In this document: piece by piece, positions 17,553-26,523 of the stretch | Position numbering within the stretch: position 1 is the first letter of the stretch | How the letters are laid out: each line of letters opens with the position of its first letter | Assembly: GCA_964514105.1 (NCBI GenBank) | Contig: CAZEPJ010000001.1 | Location: 62,001 to 126,000 of the forward strand | DNA from: CAZEPJ01 sp964514105 | Lineage (GTDB): Bacteria > Desulfobacterota > Desulfocorpusculales > Desulfocorpusculum | DNA length: 64,000 nucleotides | Direction of reading: 5' to 3' | Translations under genes and position numbers: made by a program | Notes under the pieces: generated by a model | What the model saw: the letters and a program-made list of their open reading frames with translations, nothing else | The model's database searches: none | Told to the model about the DNA's origin: nothing

Positions 17553-18920
17553 ATGGACGAGAGAGAGCTGAAGCTGTCGAGAAGGGATTTCATCAAGACC
17601 GCGGGGGCGGGGGTGGCGGGGGCCACGCTCCTGTCCGGGTCGCTGGGATCGATGACGGGAACGGCCCTGGCGGCGGCAGGTCCCCCCAACCTGGCCGTGG
17701 AGAAGGGGGCCGCGCTCAAGGTCCTGCGCTGGAGTCCCTTCGTGGCGGCGGACAAGGACATTTGGGAGCAGAACACCCGGAAATGGGAGCAAGCCACGGG
17801 CGGCAAGGTGGTCACCGAGTATCTCTCGTGGGAGGACGTCCGGCCCAAGGCCGCCATGGAGGCCTCGGTGGGGGCGGGCCACGACATCGTCCTGGGTTGG
17901 CATGACGACCCCTTCCTGTATCCGGACAAACTCCTGGATGTGACGGACGTCTGCGCGTATCTCGGCGGCAAGTACGGCGGTTGGGAGGACGTGGCCGTCA
18001 AGTACGGGGTCAACCCCAAGACGGGCAGATGGATCGACATCCCCATCGGCGGGCCGGGCCAGGCCATCTGCTACCGCAAGAGCTGGGTCAACGAGGCGGG
18101 CTACCCCGAGATGCCGCTCCAGATGGACAAGTTCATCGACTGCTGCAAGAAACTCAAGGCCAAGGGGCATCCCGTGGGCTTTGCCCTGGGCCACGCGGTG
18201 GGGGACGGCAACAACTGGGCCCACGGGTTTCTCTGGGCCTTCGGGGGCAAGACCGTGAACAAGGACGGCTCGCCGGCCATCAACAGCAAGGAGACCCGAG
18301 CGGCCCTGGCGGCCATGAAGGACCTGTACGACAACGCCATGATCCCGGGGTGCGCTTCCTGGCTCGATCCGCACAACAACAAGGCGTACCTGGCCGGGGA
18401 GATCTCGGCCACCAACAACGGGATCAGCATCTACTACGCCGCCAAGAAGGATTTTCCCCAGGTCGCCGAGGATACATTCCACCAGTATCCGCCCCGGGGG
18501 CCCTCGGGCAAACCCACGGAGCTCCACCTGTTTGACCCGGCCTTCATCTTCAAGCACACGCCCTATCCCCAGGCCGCCAAGCACTATCTGATGTTCATGA
18601 TGGAGAAGGAGCAGGCGGGCCCGTGGATCAACGGGATGCTGGGCTACGTGAGCCCGGCCCTCAAGGCGTACAAGGAACTTCCCGTGTGGACCTCGGACCC
18701 CAAGCACACGGTGTACCGCGACTGCATCGCCAACATGCTCTGGACCGGATATGAAGGCCCCATCGGTCCGGCCTCGGCTGCGGTCATGGCCGAGTACGTG
18801 GTGGTGGATCTGTTCGCCAACGTCTGCGCCAAGGGCATGAGTGCGGACAAGGCCATCGAGGTGGCTGAGAGGGCCATCGTCAAGGCGTACAAAGTCAAGA
18901 AGGCGGCCACCAAGGGATAG
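17553..18920 (+). CDS. Sugar ABC transporter substrate-binding protein, Tat-exported
   Basis: A 455-residue extracellular solute-binding protein (family 1 type, as for maltose or glycerol-3-phosphate). The N-terminus has a twin-arginine signal (SRRDFIK) followed by a long Gly/Ala hydrophobic stretch and cleavage near ALA-AAG, so it is exported folded by the Tat pathway. The mature protein has PWIN and other hinge segments typical of the family. A perfect AGGAGGTGA precedes the ATG. It heads an operon with two permeases and one ATPase. The ligand is unknown; the nearby UxaA and sugar-acid genes suggest a uronate, sugar acid or oligosaccharide. Confidence 0.9.
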   Translation: MDERELKLSRRDFIKTAGAGVAGATLLSGSLGSMTGTALAAAGPPNLAVEKGAALKVLRWSPFVAADKDIWEQNTRKWEQATGGKVVTEYLSWEDVRPKAAMEASVGAGHDIVLGWHDDPFLYPDKLLDVTDVCAYLGGKYGGWEDVAVKYGVNPKTGRWIDIPIGGPGQAICYRKSWVNEAGYPEMPLQMDKFIDCCKKLKAKGHPVGFALGHAVGDGNNWAHGFLWAFGGKTVNKDGSPAINSKETRAALAAMKDLYDNAMIPGCASWLDPHNNKAYLAGEISATNNGISIYYAAKKDFPQVAEDTFHQYPPRGPSGKPTELHLFDPAFIFKHTPYPQAAKHYLMFMMEKEQAGPWINGMLGYVSPALKAYKELPVWTSDPKHTVYRDCIANMLWTGYEGPIGPASAAVMAEYVVVDLFANVCAKGMSADKAIEVAERAIVKAYKVKKAATKG

Positions 18921-18938
18921 CCGGTTCGGCCTGGGCTT

Positions 18939-18976
18939 CCCCTTGCCCCTCGGACCATCCGAAGGCGGGGGAGGGG
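18939..18976 (+). other. Imperfect hairpin after the sugar-binding-protein gene
   Basis: The gap between the binding protein and the first permease can fold with an inner TCGGA/TCCGA stem (18950-18954 with 18958-18962) and an outer CCCCT/AGGGG stem (18939-18943 with 18972-18976), with internal mismatches. There is no T run. The position matches the hairpins after the other two binding-protein genes in this window. Confidence 0.35.
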
Positions 18977-18994
18977 TGATTCGGAGGAGGGGCT

Positions 18995-19924
18995 TTGTCG
19001 GTCAGGGTGCACGAGCAGGTCGCGGGGGCCACGGGGATGCGGGGGCGCCTTGCCCGGGCGCTGGACAACCCGACGATCCTGGGCATCCTGTTCGTGGCGC
19101 CGGCGGAGCTCCTCCTCCTGGTATTTCTGGCATATCCCTTTTTCCTGGGCCTGTGGCTCGGGTTCACCGACACGGTGGTGGGGCGGGAGGGGAACTTCAT
19201 CGGGGTCGAGAACTACGCGGACCTGCTGGACGACCCGTCCTTCTGGCTCACGGTGTTCAATACATTTCTCTATACCGTGGTGGCCGTGTTCTTCAAGGCC
19301 GTCTTGGGCATCGGGCTGGCCGTCGTGCTCAACCGGGACTTCCGGTCCAAGGGGCTCATGCGGGCCGTCGTGCTGCTGCCCTGGATCATCCCCACGGCCC
19401 TGAGCGCCATTTGCTTCTGGTGGCTCTACGACGCCACCTTCAGCGGCATCTCCTGGGTCCTCATCCGGCTGGGCCTCATCGATACCACGATCAACTTCTT
19501 GGGCGATCCGTGGAACGCCCGCTTCTCCCTCATCGCGGCCAATGTGTGGCGGGGCATCCCGTTCTTCACCATCGGGCTCCTGGCGGGGCTGCAGACCATC
19601 AACCCGGATCTGTACGAGGCCGCGGACCTGGACGGGGCCACCTCCTGGTCCAAGTTCCGGCGGATCACCCTGCCGTTGATCACGCCGCTCTTGGCCGTGG
19701 TGACGGCCTTCTCCACCATCTGGACCTTCGCCGATTTCCAGCTCATCTGGGTCATCACCAAGGGCGGACCCGCTGGGGCCACCCACATCTTCGGGACCCT
19801 GTCCTTCCAGCGGGCCATGGCAGGAGGACACTTCGGCGAGGGAGCGGCCATCTCCAACTTCATGCTTCCCATTCTCGTTGTATGCGTGCTCGTCAGCTTC
19901 AAATATCTGCGGAGGGAGGACTGA
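18995..19924 (+). CDS. Sugar ABC transporter permease, MalF/UgpA type
   Basis: An inner-membrane permease of 309 residues with six predicted membrane segments. The coupling-helix motif EAADLDGATSWSKFRRITLP (the EAA loop that docks to the ATPase) is present in the second half. A TTG start at 18995 is chosen because GGAGGAGG lies just upstream; a GTG 12 bases further in is an alternative. The gene follows the binding-protein gene by 74 bases and precedes the second permease by 4 bases, so the two permeases form the heterodimeric channel. Confidence 0.88.
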   Translation: MSVRVHEQVAGATGMRGRLARALDNPTILGILFVAPAELLLLVFLAYPFFLGLWLGFTDTVVGREGNFIGVENYADLLDDPSFWLTVFNTFLYTVVAVFFKAVLGIGLAVVLNRDFRSKGLMRAVVLLPWIIPTALSAICFWWLYDATFSGISWVLIRLGLIDTTINFLGDPWNARFSLIAANVWRGIPFFTIGLLAGLQTINPDLYEAADLDGATSWSKFRRITLPLITPLLAVVTAFSTIWTFADFQLIWVITKGGPAGATHIFGTLSFQRAMAGGHFGEGAAISNFMLPILVVCVLVSFKYLRRED

Positions 19925-19928
19925 CGGT

Positions 19929-20768
19929 ATGGTGGGCGAGAGGCTCGGCTCCAGGCTCCTCAAGTTCTACCTCCCCCTCGTCCTGTACCTGTTCTTCCTG
20001 CTCTTCCCCTTCTACTGGATGATCAACACGGTTTTCAAGTCGGACAAGGAACTCTACGACCTGGGGCTCAATCCCTTTCTCATCCACAGCCCCACCCTGG
20101 GAAACATCGTCCACCTCTTTACCCAGACCATCTTCCTCCAATGGATGGGCAACACCTTCTTCGTGGCCCTCACGGCCACGGCCCTTTCCCTGACGGCCAG
20201 CCTCCTGGCCGCCTACGCCATCCAGCGGCTCCGGTTCAAGACCTCCCAGTCGACGGGCGTGGCCATCTTCCTGAGCTATCTCGTCCCCCAGACCATCCTG
20301 TTCATCCCGCTGGCGCACATCATCTTCAAGCTCAGGCTGTGGGACTCCCTGTGGTCCCTGGTCCTGACCTACCCCACTTTTCTGGTCCCGTTCTGCACCT
20401 GGCTCCTCATGGGATACTTCAAGTCCATCCCCAGGGAGATGGAGGAGTGCGCCATGATCGACGGGGCCAGCCGGGCCAAGATCTTCCGGAAGATCATCCT
20501 GCCCCTGTGCCTGCCGGGGATCCTCTCGGCGGGGATATTCTGCTTCACCTTGTCCTGGAACGAGTACATCTACTCCCTGGCCTTCATCTCCACCACCTCG
20601 AGCAAGACCGTCCCCATCGGACTCGTGACCGAACTGGTCCGGGGCGATGTATATCACTGGGGCCCCCTGATGGCGGGGGCGCTGTGCGCATCGGTCCCCG
20701 TGGCCCTGGTCTACTCCTTCTTCGTGGAGCACTACGTGGCCGGCATGACAGGGGCCCTCAAGGAGTGA
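19929..20768 (+). CDS. Sugar ABC transporter permease, MalG/UgpE type
   Basis: The second permease, 279 residues, six membrane segments beginning with FYLPLVLYLFFLLFPFYW. The EAA loop reads EECAMIDGASRAKIFRKIILP. ATG 19929 is 4 bases after the preceding stop; a longer frame upstream overlaps that gene and is discarded. It pairs with the upstream permease. The following ATPase gene starts 7 bases after its stop, so translation of all three is coupled. Confidence 0.88.
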   Translation: MVGERLGSRLLKFYLPLVLYLFFLLFPFYWMINTVFKSDKELYDLGLNPFLIHSPTLGNIVHLFTQTIFLQWMGNTFFVALTATALSLTASLLAAYAIQRLRFKTSQSTGVAIFLSYLVPQTILFIPLAHIIFKLRLWDSLWSLVLTYPTFLVPFCTWLLMGYFKSIPREMEECAMIDGASRAKIFRKIILPLCLPGILSAGIFCFTLSWNEYIYSLAFISTTSSKTVPIGLVTELVRGDVYHWGPLMAGALCASVPVALVYSFFVEHYVAGMTGALKE

Positions 20769-20775
20769 CGCCGAC

Positions 20776-21876
20776 ATGGCAGAAGTGCGGCTGGAGAGTG
20801 TGTCCAAGCGTTTCGACGACGTGGTGGCCGTCAACGAGTTCAGCCTGACCATAGCGGACAAGGAGTTCGTGGTGCTGGTGGGTCCCAGCGGCTGCGGGAA
20901 GACCACGACGCTGCGGATGGTGGCGGGGCTGGAGTCCATCACCAGCGGGAAGGTCTTCATCCAGGATCGCCTCATCAACGACGTCCCGGCCCGGGATCGC
21001 AATATCGCCATGGTCTTCCAGAACTACGCCCTGTACCCCCACATGACCGTGTACGAGAACATGGCCTTCGGCCTGGAAATGCGAAAAGTCCCCGGGGAGG
21101 AGATCCGGCGGCGCGTGGAGGATGCGGCCGACATCCTGGACATCGGCCATCTCCTGGCCCGAAAGCCCAAGCAACTCTCGGGCGGCCAGCGACAGCGCGT
21201 GGCAGTGGGACGCGCCATCGTGCGCAAGCCCCAGGTCTTCCTGTTTGACGAACCCTTGTCCAATCTGGACGCCAAGCTCCGGGTGCAGACCCGGGTCGAG
21301 CTGAAGAAGCTTCACGAGCGTCTGGCCACCACGGCCATCTACGTGACCCACGATCAGGTGGAGGCCATGACCATGGGCGACCGCATCGTGGTCATGAAGG
21401 ACGGGCTCATTCAGCAGGTGGGCGCGCCCCTGGAGCTGTACAACGGCCCGACGAACAGGTTCGTGGCCGGGTTTCTGGGAAGCCCTTCCATGAACTTCTT
21501 CGAGGCGGAGCTGGTGGGCTCTGCGGGCGGCCTGTCGGTTGTGCGGAGGCAGGTGCGCATCGACCTGCCGCCGAAGGCAGCCGGAAGGCTCCGCGGCAGT
21601 CCGGGCAGGAGGGTCATCGTCGGCATCCGGCCCGAAGACCTCCCCATGGCCCCGGCCCATGTGCCGGGCAGGACAATCCAGGCCACGGTGGAGGTGGTGG
21701 AGCCCGTCGGCAGCGAGACGTACGTGGATGCCAATGCAGACGGGCTTTCCCTCATCGCCGGCGTGGGGAGAAACACGGCAGTGCAGCCCCACCAGGACGT
21801 GATCCTGGAGCCCATTGCGGAGCGCATCCATCTGTTCGACCTCCAGTCCGAGACGGCACTCCTGGGACGTCCCTGA
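20776..21876 (+). CDS. ugpC: Sugar ABC transporter ATP-binding protein, MalK/UgpC type
   Basis: The nucleotide-binding subunit of 366 residues. All motifs are visible in order: Walker A GPSGCGKTT, Q-loop QNYALYPHM, signature LSGGQRQRVA, Walker B VFLFDEPLSNLDAKL and the switch histidine in THDQVEAM. The C-terminal 110 residues form the MalK/UgpC-type OB-fold regulatory domain (GIRPEDL). It completes the binding protein-permease-permease-ATPase operon. The symbol follows the common annotation of this subgroup and does not mean that glycerol-3-phosphate is the substrate. Confidence 0.9.
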   Translation: MAEVRLESVSKRFDDVVAVNEFSLTIADKEFVVLVGPSGCGKTTTLRMVAGLESITSGKVFIQDRLINDVPARDRNIAMVFQNYALYPHMTVYENMAFGLEMRKVPGEEIRRRVEDAADILDIGHLLARKPKQLSGGQRQRVAVGRAIVRKPQVFLFDEPLSNLDAKLRVQTRVELKKLHERLATTAIYVTHDQVEAMTMGDRIVVMKDGLIQQVGAPLELYNGPTNRFVAGFLGSPSMNFFEAELVGSAGGLSVVRRQVRIDLPPKAAGRLRGSPGRRVIVGIRPEDLPMAPAHVPGRTIQATVEVVEPVGSETYVDANADGLSLIAGVGRNTAVQPHQDVILEPIAERIHLFDLQSETALLGRP

Positions 21877-22016
21877 GACGCAAGCCGCCGAGGCAAGCCG
21901 GGCCGCAATCCACGGGAAGACACGGGGGTTCGTGCGCCGGGGAGGGGCGATGTGTGCAACGAGCCCCCGGCCGTGAAGGGCCATGACTGCCAGCCATTGC
22001 CATATGAGGAGGACCC

Positions 22017-23549
22017 ATGAGATCCGCCAGCCAAATGCCGACCATCCGCCTGCACGCCCGGGACAATGTAGTCGTGGCCAGGGTGGCCTTGGAGCCGGGC
22101 TCTGCCGTCCCGGAGGAGGCCTTGACCTGCCGGGATCCCGTTCCCCCGGGCCATAAGGTGGCCACGGCGGGCATTGCCCGGGGCGCTGCCGTGCGCAAAT
22201 ACGACCAGATCATCGGCTTTGCCACCCGAGACATCGAGCCCGGCCAGCACGTTCACACCCACAATCTGGCCGTGGGGGCCTTTGAGAGGGAGCACGACTT
22301 CGGAGCCGAGGCCCGCCCCACGCCCCTGGTGCCCGAGGCCCGGCGGGCCCGGTTCCAGGGGATCGTGAGACCGGATGGGCGGGTGGCCACGCGCAACTAC
22401 GTCGGCGTCCTGCCCACAGTCAACTGCTCGGCCACGGTGGCTCGGGCCATCGCCGCCGCCTTCGAGGGGGACGCCCTGGCCCCCTTTCCCAACGTGGACG
22501 GGGTCGTGGCCCTTCCCCATGGGGAGGGGTGCGCCACGGCGGGCAGAGGGGAGAACTTCGAGCGGCTGCAGCGGACCTTCGCCGGATGGATCCGACACCC
22601 CAATTTCGCTGCGGTCATCCTGGTGGGCCTGGGATGCGAGGCCAACGAGGCCGGCCTCCTCATGTCCTGCATGGGGTTTCAGGCAGGCCCGTTCACTCAT
22701 GTGATGAACATCCAGGAGCACGGGGGGACCGGGGCCACGGTGGCCGAGGCCGTGGGTCGCATCGGCCGCATGCTTCCCGACGTCAACCGCATCGAGCGCC
22801 GGCCCGTGTCGGCCGAACACCTCATCCTGGCTCTGGAGTGCGGAGGCTCCGACGCCCACTCGGGGATCACGGCCAACCCGGTCCTGGGGGCGGCGGCCGA
22901 TCTCCTGGTGCGCCACGGCGGCACGGCCGTGCTGAGCGAGACGCCGGAGATCTACGGGGCCGAACATCTGCTGACCCGCCGGGCCGCAAGCCGGGAAGTG
23001 GGGGAGGCCCTGGTCCGCCGGATCCGGTGGTGGGAGGAACACACGGCCCGGCTCGACGGGGAGATGGACAACAACCCGACCCAGGGAAACAAGGCCGGGG
23101 GGCTCACCACCATCCTGGAGAAATCCCTGGGGGCCGTGGCCAAGGGCGGTACGACCCGCCTCATGGCGGTCTATGAGTACGCCGAGACCATACGAGGCCG
23201 TGGGCTGGTGTTCATGGACACGCCGGGGTACGATCCGGTCTCCGTAACGGGCATGGTGGCGGGGGGGGCCAACGTCATCGGATTCACCACGGGGCGGGGC
23301 TCGGCCTTTGGCTGCAAGCCGGTGCCGTCCATCAAGCTGGCCAGCAACACAGCCCTGTACGAGCGCATGACAGGAGACATGGACGTGAACTGCGGGGTCA
23401 TCCTGGATGGAACGTCCAGCGTGGAGGAGCTGGGGGAGGCCGTCTTTCGCCTCATTCTGGATGTGGCCTCGGGCCGGCGCACCAAGAGCGAGATCCAAGG
23501 TTACGGGGACCTGGAGTTCATCCCCTGGCGCACCGGGGCCCAGATGTGA
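22017..23549 (+). CDS. UxaA-family dehydratase (altronate/galactarate dehydratase-like)
   Basis: A 510-residue protein with an N-terminal SAF domain (about residues 7-90) joined to the large catalytic domain of altronate dehydratase. Diagnostic stretches are GIVRPDGRVATRNYVGVLPTVNC, LPHGEGC, LGCEANE, ALECGGSDAHSG, DNNPTQGNKAGG and FTTGRGS(A)FGCKPVPS. Such enzymes dehydrate altronate or galactarate to 2-keto-3-deoxy acids using Fe2+. It carries both halves (UxaA-N and UxaA-C) in one chain. AGGAGG supports ATG 22017. Placement after the sugar ABC operon suggests that it acts on the imported compound, feeding the KDG kinase/aldolase pair about 9 kb away. Confidence 0.87.
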   Translation: MRSASQMPTIRLHARDNVVVARVALEPGSAVPEEALTCRDPVPPGHKVATAGIARGAAVRKYDQIIGFATRDIEPGQHVHTHNLAVGAFEREHDFGAEARPTPLVPEARRARFQGIVRPDGRVATRNYVGVLPTVNCSATVARAIAAAFEGDALAPFPNVDGVVALPHGEGCATAGRGENFERLQRTFAGWIRHPNFAAVILVGLGCEANEAGLLMSCMGFQAGPFTHVMNIQEHGGTGATVAEAVGRIGRMLPDVNRIERRPVSAEHLILALECGGSDAHSGITANPVLGAAADLLVRHGGTAVLSETPEIYGAEHLLTRRAASREVGEALVRRIRWWEEHTARLDGEMDNNPTQGNKAGGLTTILEKSLGAVAKGGTTRLMAVYEYAETIRGRGLVFMDTPGYDPVSVTGMVAGGANVIGFTTGRGSAFGCKPVPSIKLASNTALYERMTGDMDVNCGVILDGTSSVEELGEAVFRLILDVASGRRTKSEIQGYGDLEFIPWRTGAQM

Positions 23550-23609
23550 CCTTGCCAGGGCCCCTGGGACTGTCTTTGGGTATGCCGCCAGTTCAAGAAC
23601 GGAGATGCC

Positions 23610-24230
23610 ATGGAGCGCACGGTCCGCTTCGATCTCAACGGAAACCCCGTGACCGTCGCCCACCGCATCGCCTTGCGGGACTGCGAGGTCTTCTGTGTGG
23701 GGGGCCGGGAGGCCAGGCAGTTCCAAGGGGTGCCGCACCAACGGACCGCCTCCCACGGGGGCTGGTACGGGGGGACAACCGGCGGGGCTCCGCCCCATCG
23801 ACGCGGACCCGGGCGGGGGGCTTGGGTCAACACCCGCACCTTCGCCAGTATGATGCGCGTATCGCCGGCCGCGGTCGAGACGTTCCAACGACCAAGGCGG
23901 CCGGGATCCGGCGGGCCGGGGTGTGGAAATGGCTTGGGCGGCATATCGGGGGACCTACGTGGCCGCCATGGGGAAGGTGGACGTGGACCGGCGGACCGGC
24001 CGGGTGGAGGTCAGACGGGCGGTCCGCGCCCGGGACATGAGGCTCGTGGTGAACCTTGAAGGGGCCCGCCGGAAAACGGACGGGTCCGCCACCATGGGGT
24101 TGGGGTACAGCGTCTCGGAGGACGTGCGCTTCAGGGGAGGCGAACGGATAAATGGGAATTCGGGCACGTCCGGCCTTCCCTGGTCTTCATGGCTTCCCAG
24201 GATCGATACTGTCTTGGTGGAAGCCCTTTC
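23610..24230 (+). pseudogene. Decayed xanthine dehydrogenase/aldehyde oxidase-type gene remnants
   Basis: Pieces of molybdenum-hydroxylase genes are fused and frame-broken. At 23610 a start with MERTVRFDLNGNPVTV looks like the beginning of the 2Fe-2S small subunit but becomes unrelated within about 20 residues. From about 23930 another frame reads KVDVDRRTGRVEVRRAV, then LVVNLEG and TMGLGYSVSEDVRF, which is the C-terminal part of the molybdopterin-binding large subunit. Nearly all of both subunits is missing between them, including the ferredoxin cysteines. This is best explained by internal deletion and decay after UxaA, where an oxidoreductase may once have acted in the same pathway. Confidence 0.65.
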
Positions 24231-24233
24231 CCA

Positions 24234-24677
24234 TCAGCCCAACAGGCCCGAGTCCTCGTTATAGGATTGGGCGAAGAGGGATGCCGGGCCCTTGAAGACG
24301 TTGGCGTGGGTGAAGACGTGGTCCGCCACCTGCCGCCGCCTCTCCTCGTCCAACTCATGGAAGATCCGCTGCATCCCTGGCAGATCGCCGGTTTTCTCCA
24401 TTTTGGCCCAGATCGCCTCGGGCGTCTCGGCCGGAGGGGGCGCGCCCTGGTCCCATCGTTTGGCGAAGAGGGCCCTGGCCTCCAGGGCCACGGCGTCCAG
24501 TCGACCCTTCAAGGCCTCCAGGGCCCGCTCCAGTTCCTCGGCTGTGCGGCATCCCGGGGTCAGAGACAGGCCCCCCTCCGCACCAGGAGGATCCGATTCG
24601 GCCACGATCCGAACCGAAACCTCCCCGATGACCGACTCCCTTTCTCCAAGTTTCTCCAACTTCAATCGAACGGTCAT
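24234..24677 (-). CDS. Hypothetical protein
   Basis: A 147-residue protein that I do not recognise. It starts with a beta-rich segment (MTVRLKLEKLGERESVIGEVSVRIV), then an alpha-helical stretch with heptad-like Leu/Ala (ELERALEALKGRLDAVALEARALF), then a polar C-terminal half. No cysteine pair, signal peptide or membrane span is visible. A GGAG ribosome-binding site and a near-consensus promoter precede the ATG, which supports a real gene. It is divergent from the dipeptide ABC operon and abuts the xanthine dehydrogenase remnant. Confidence 0.55.
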   Translation of the reverse strand: MTVRLKLEKLGERESVIGEVSVRIVAESDPPGAEGGLSLTPGCRTAEELERALEALKGRLDAVALEARALFAKRWDQGAPPPAETPEAIWAKMEKTGDLPGMQRIFHELDEERRRQVADHVFTHANVFKGPASLFAQSYNEDSGLLG

Positions 24678-24709
24678 GGGCTGACGCTCCTTTCTCCATC
24701 CCTCAGCGG

Positions 24710-24738
24710 AGCCTAGGGAGATTCCCGGGGGTTGTCAA
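24710..24738 (-). promoter_or_regulatory. Promoter for the 147-aa hypothetical gene
   Basis: On the minus strand a perfect TTGACA (24738-24733) and TAGGCT (24715-24710) are 17 bases apart, 33 bases before the ATG at 24677. It lies back to back with the putative promoter of the peptide ABC operon. Confidence 0.55.
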
Positions 24739-24756
24739 GAAAACGCCGTCCCGGGG

Positions 24757-24786
24757 TTGCATGGTCGGCTTGGGTTGTGGTAGAAG
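24757..24786 (+). promoter_or_regulatory. Possible promoter for the peptide ABC operon
   Basis: TTGCAT at 24757-24762 and TAGAAG at 24781-24786 with an 18-base spacer, 62 bases before the binding-protein ATG. The match is moderate. Confidence 0.35.
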
Positions 24787-24848
24787 ATCTGTGTCCCGAC
24801 CGAAGACTTCCGACGACATCAGGCAAACCAATCCGTGAGGAGGGCGCC

Positions 24849-26384
24849 ATGATCGGAAAAGGGTTTTTTCGAGCATTACTCTGCGCGGCTGGGCTTGTGG
24901 CGGCATTGGGCGTGTGGATCTCCCCGGCTGCTGCCGGCAAGAAGGACAACAGCCTGAACATCGCCTGGGAAAAGGAGCTGGAGACGCTGGACCTGTACTA
25001 CAACAGCGCCCGGGAGGGGATCATCGTCAGCTACCTGCTATACGACACCCTGTTTTACAGAGATCCGGAGACCTCCGAGTACAGGCCGCTCCTGGCCCTC
25101 TCCCACAAGTGGGTCGATGACACCACCCTGGAGCTCGACCTGCGCCAGGGGGTGAAGTTCCACAACGGCGAGCCGTTCGACGCCGACGACGTGGCCTTCA
25201 CCGTGAACTACGTGACCAATCCGGAGAACAAGGTCCTGGTCCAGCAGAACGTCAACTGGATGCAGAAGGCCGAGAAGGTCGGTCCGCACAAGGTCAGGAT
25301 CTTCCTCAAGAAGCCCTTTCCCGCGGCCCTGGAGTACCTCTCCAACTACCTCCCCATCTACCCCAACGAGTATTACGCCAAGGTTGGGAGCAAGGAGTTC
25401 GGTGTGGCCCCCATCGGCACGGGGCCGTACAGGGCGGGGAAGGTGGAGGCGGGCAAGGCCATCACGTTCCTTCGCAACGATGCCTACTTCGATGGGAGTC
25501 CCAAGGGAAAGCCGGCCATCGCCAAGATCGTGCAGCGGACCATCCCCGAGGTGAACACCAAGCTGGCCGAGCTCATCACCGGGGGCCTGGACTGGATCTG
25601 GCAGGTGCCCCCGGATCAGATGGAGAAGCTGGGACAGGTGCCCAACCTGACGGTGATCCCGGCCGAGACCATGCGGGTGGGGTTCCTGTACATGGATGCG
25701 GCAGGACGCTCCGGAGACGGTCCCATGAAGAAGCTCGAGGTCCGCCGGGCCATGAACCACGCCATCGATCGGGCGGCCATGGCCAAGAACCTCGTGGGAG
25801 GACAATCTCGGGTGATCCACTCGGCCTGCTTCCCCAGCCAGTTCGGCTGCACCGACGAAGGGGTCATGAAGTACGACTACAACCCCGAGAAGGCCAGGAA
25901 GCTTCTGGCCGAGGCGGGTTACCCCAACGGCTTCGAGATCGACCTGTACGCCTACCGGGAACGGCCGTACGCGGAGGCCGTGGTCGGGTACCTCAAGGCG
26001 GTGGGCATCAAGGCCAACCTCCAGTACGGCCAGTACGCGGCCATGCGGGACAAGTGGCAAGCCAGCAAGTTCGCCCTGGCATACTGGACCTGGGGCTCTT
26101 ATTCCATCAACGACATGTCCGCCAACACGGGATACTGGTTCAAGTTCACCACAGACGACTCCGCCCGGGACGAGCAGGTCAAGCAGTGGCTGGAGGTGGG
26201 CGACACGTCCGTCGATTCCAACGTCCGAAAGGAGAACTACAAGAAGGCCCTCCAGCGCATCGCCGAGCAGGCCTACTGGGTGCCGCTGTTCTCGTACGTG
26301 TCCAACTACGCGTACAGCAAGGACCTGGAGTTCAAGCCGTACCCGGACGAAGTCCCCAGGTTCTTCGCGGCCAGGTGGAAGTGA
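24849..26384 (+). CDS. Peptide/nickel ABC transporter substrate-binding protein (SBP family 5)
   Basis: A periplasmic binding protein of 511 residues with a Sec signal peptide (hydrophobic core ALLCAAGLVAALGVWI, cleavage near AAA-GKK). The family 5 layout is clear: LYDTLFYRDPETSEYRPLLALS, then LRQGVKFHNGEPFDADDVAFT, GTGPYR and VRRAMNHAIDR. It delivers di- or oligopeptides (or a similar ligand) to the DppBC channel. ATG 24849 has GGAGG upstream; the longer frame is not used. A strong hairpin follows the gene. The operon ends with an M20 peptidase, which supports a peptide or acylated amino acid as ligand. Confidence 0.9.
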   Translation: MIGKGFFRALLCAAGLVAALGVWISPAAAGKKDNSLNIAWEKELETLDLYYNSAREGIIVSYLLYDTLFYRDPETSEYRPLLALSHKWVDDTTLELDLRQGVKFHNGEPFDADDVAFTVNYVTNPENKVLVQQNVNWMQKAEKVGPHKVRIFLKKPFPAALEYLSNYLPIYPNEYYAKVGSKEFGVAPIGTGPYRAGKVEAGKAITFLRNDAYFDGSPKGKPAIAKIVQRTIPEVNTKLAELITGGLDWIWQVPPDQMEKLGQVPNLTVIPAETMRVGFLYMDAAGRSGDGPMKKLEVRRAMNHAIDRAAMAKNLVGGQSRVIHSACFPSQFGCTDEGVMKYDYNPEKARKLLAEAGYPNGFEIDLYAYRERPYAEAVVGYLKAVGIKANLQYGQYAAMRDKWQASKFALAYWTWGSYSINDMSANTGYWFKFTTDDSARDEQVKQWLEVGDTSVDSNVRKENYKKALQRIAEQAYWVPLFSYVSNYAYSKDLEFKPYPDEVPRFFAARWK

Positions 26385-26442
26385 AGGGGAGGCAACAGGC
26401 AGCGGGCAAGGGACAGCGGCGGCAGAGGGGGAGCGCTTCGTC

Positions 26443-26481
26443 GGCAAGGGGGTCGGCGGTTCCCCAAGGCCGCCCCTTGCC
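26443..26481 (+). other. Intercistronic hairpin after the peptide-binding-protein gene
   Basis: GGCAAGGGG (26443-26451) pairs perfectly with CCCCTTGCC (26473-26481), and after a 2-base bulge CGGC pairs with GCCG inside. There is no long T run (only TGATTT follows). It sits in the 139-base gap between the binding protein and the first permease, so it probably stabilises or limits the transcript rather than ending the operon. Confidence 0.65.
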
Positions 26482-26523
26482 TGATTTGATCTCCGCCCGT
26501 CCCATCGGACCCCACAGGAAGCG

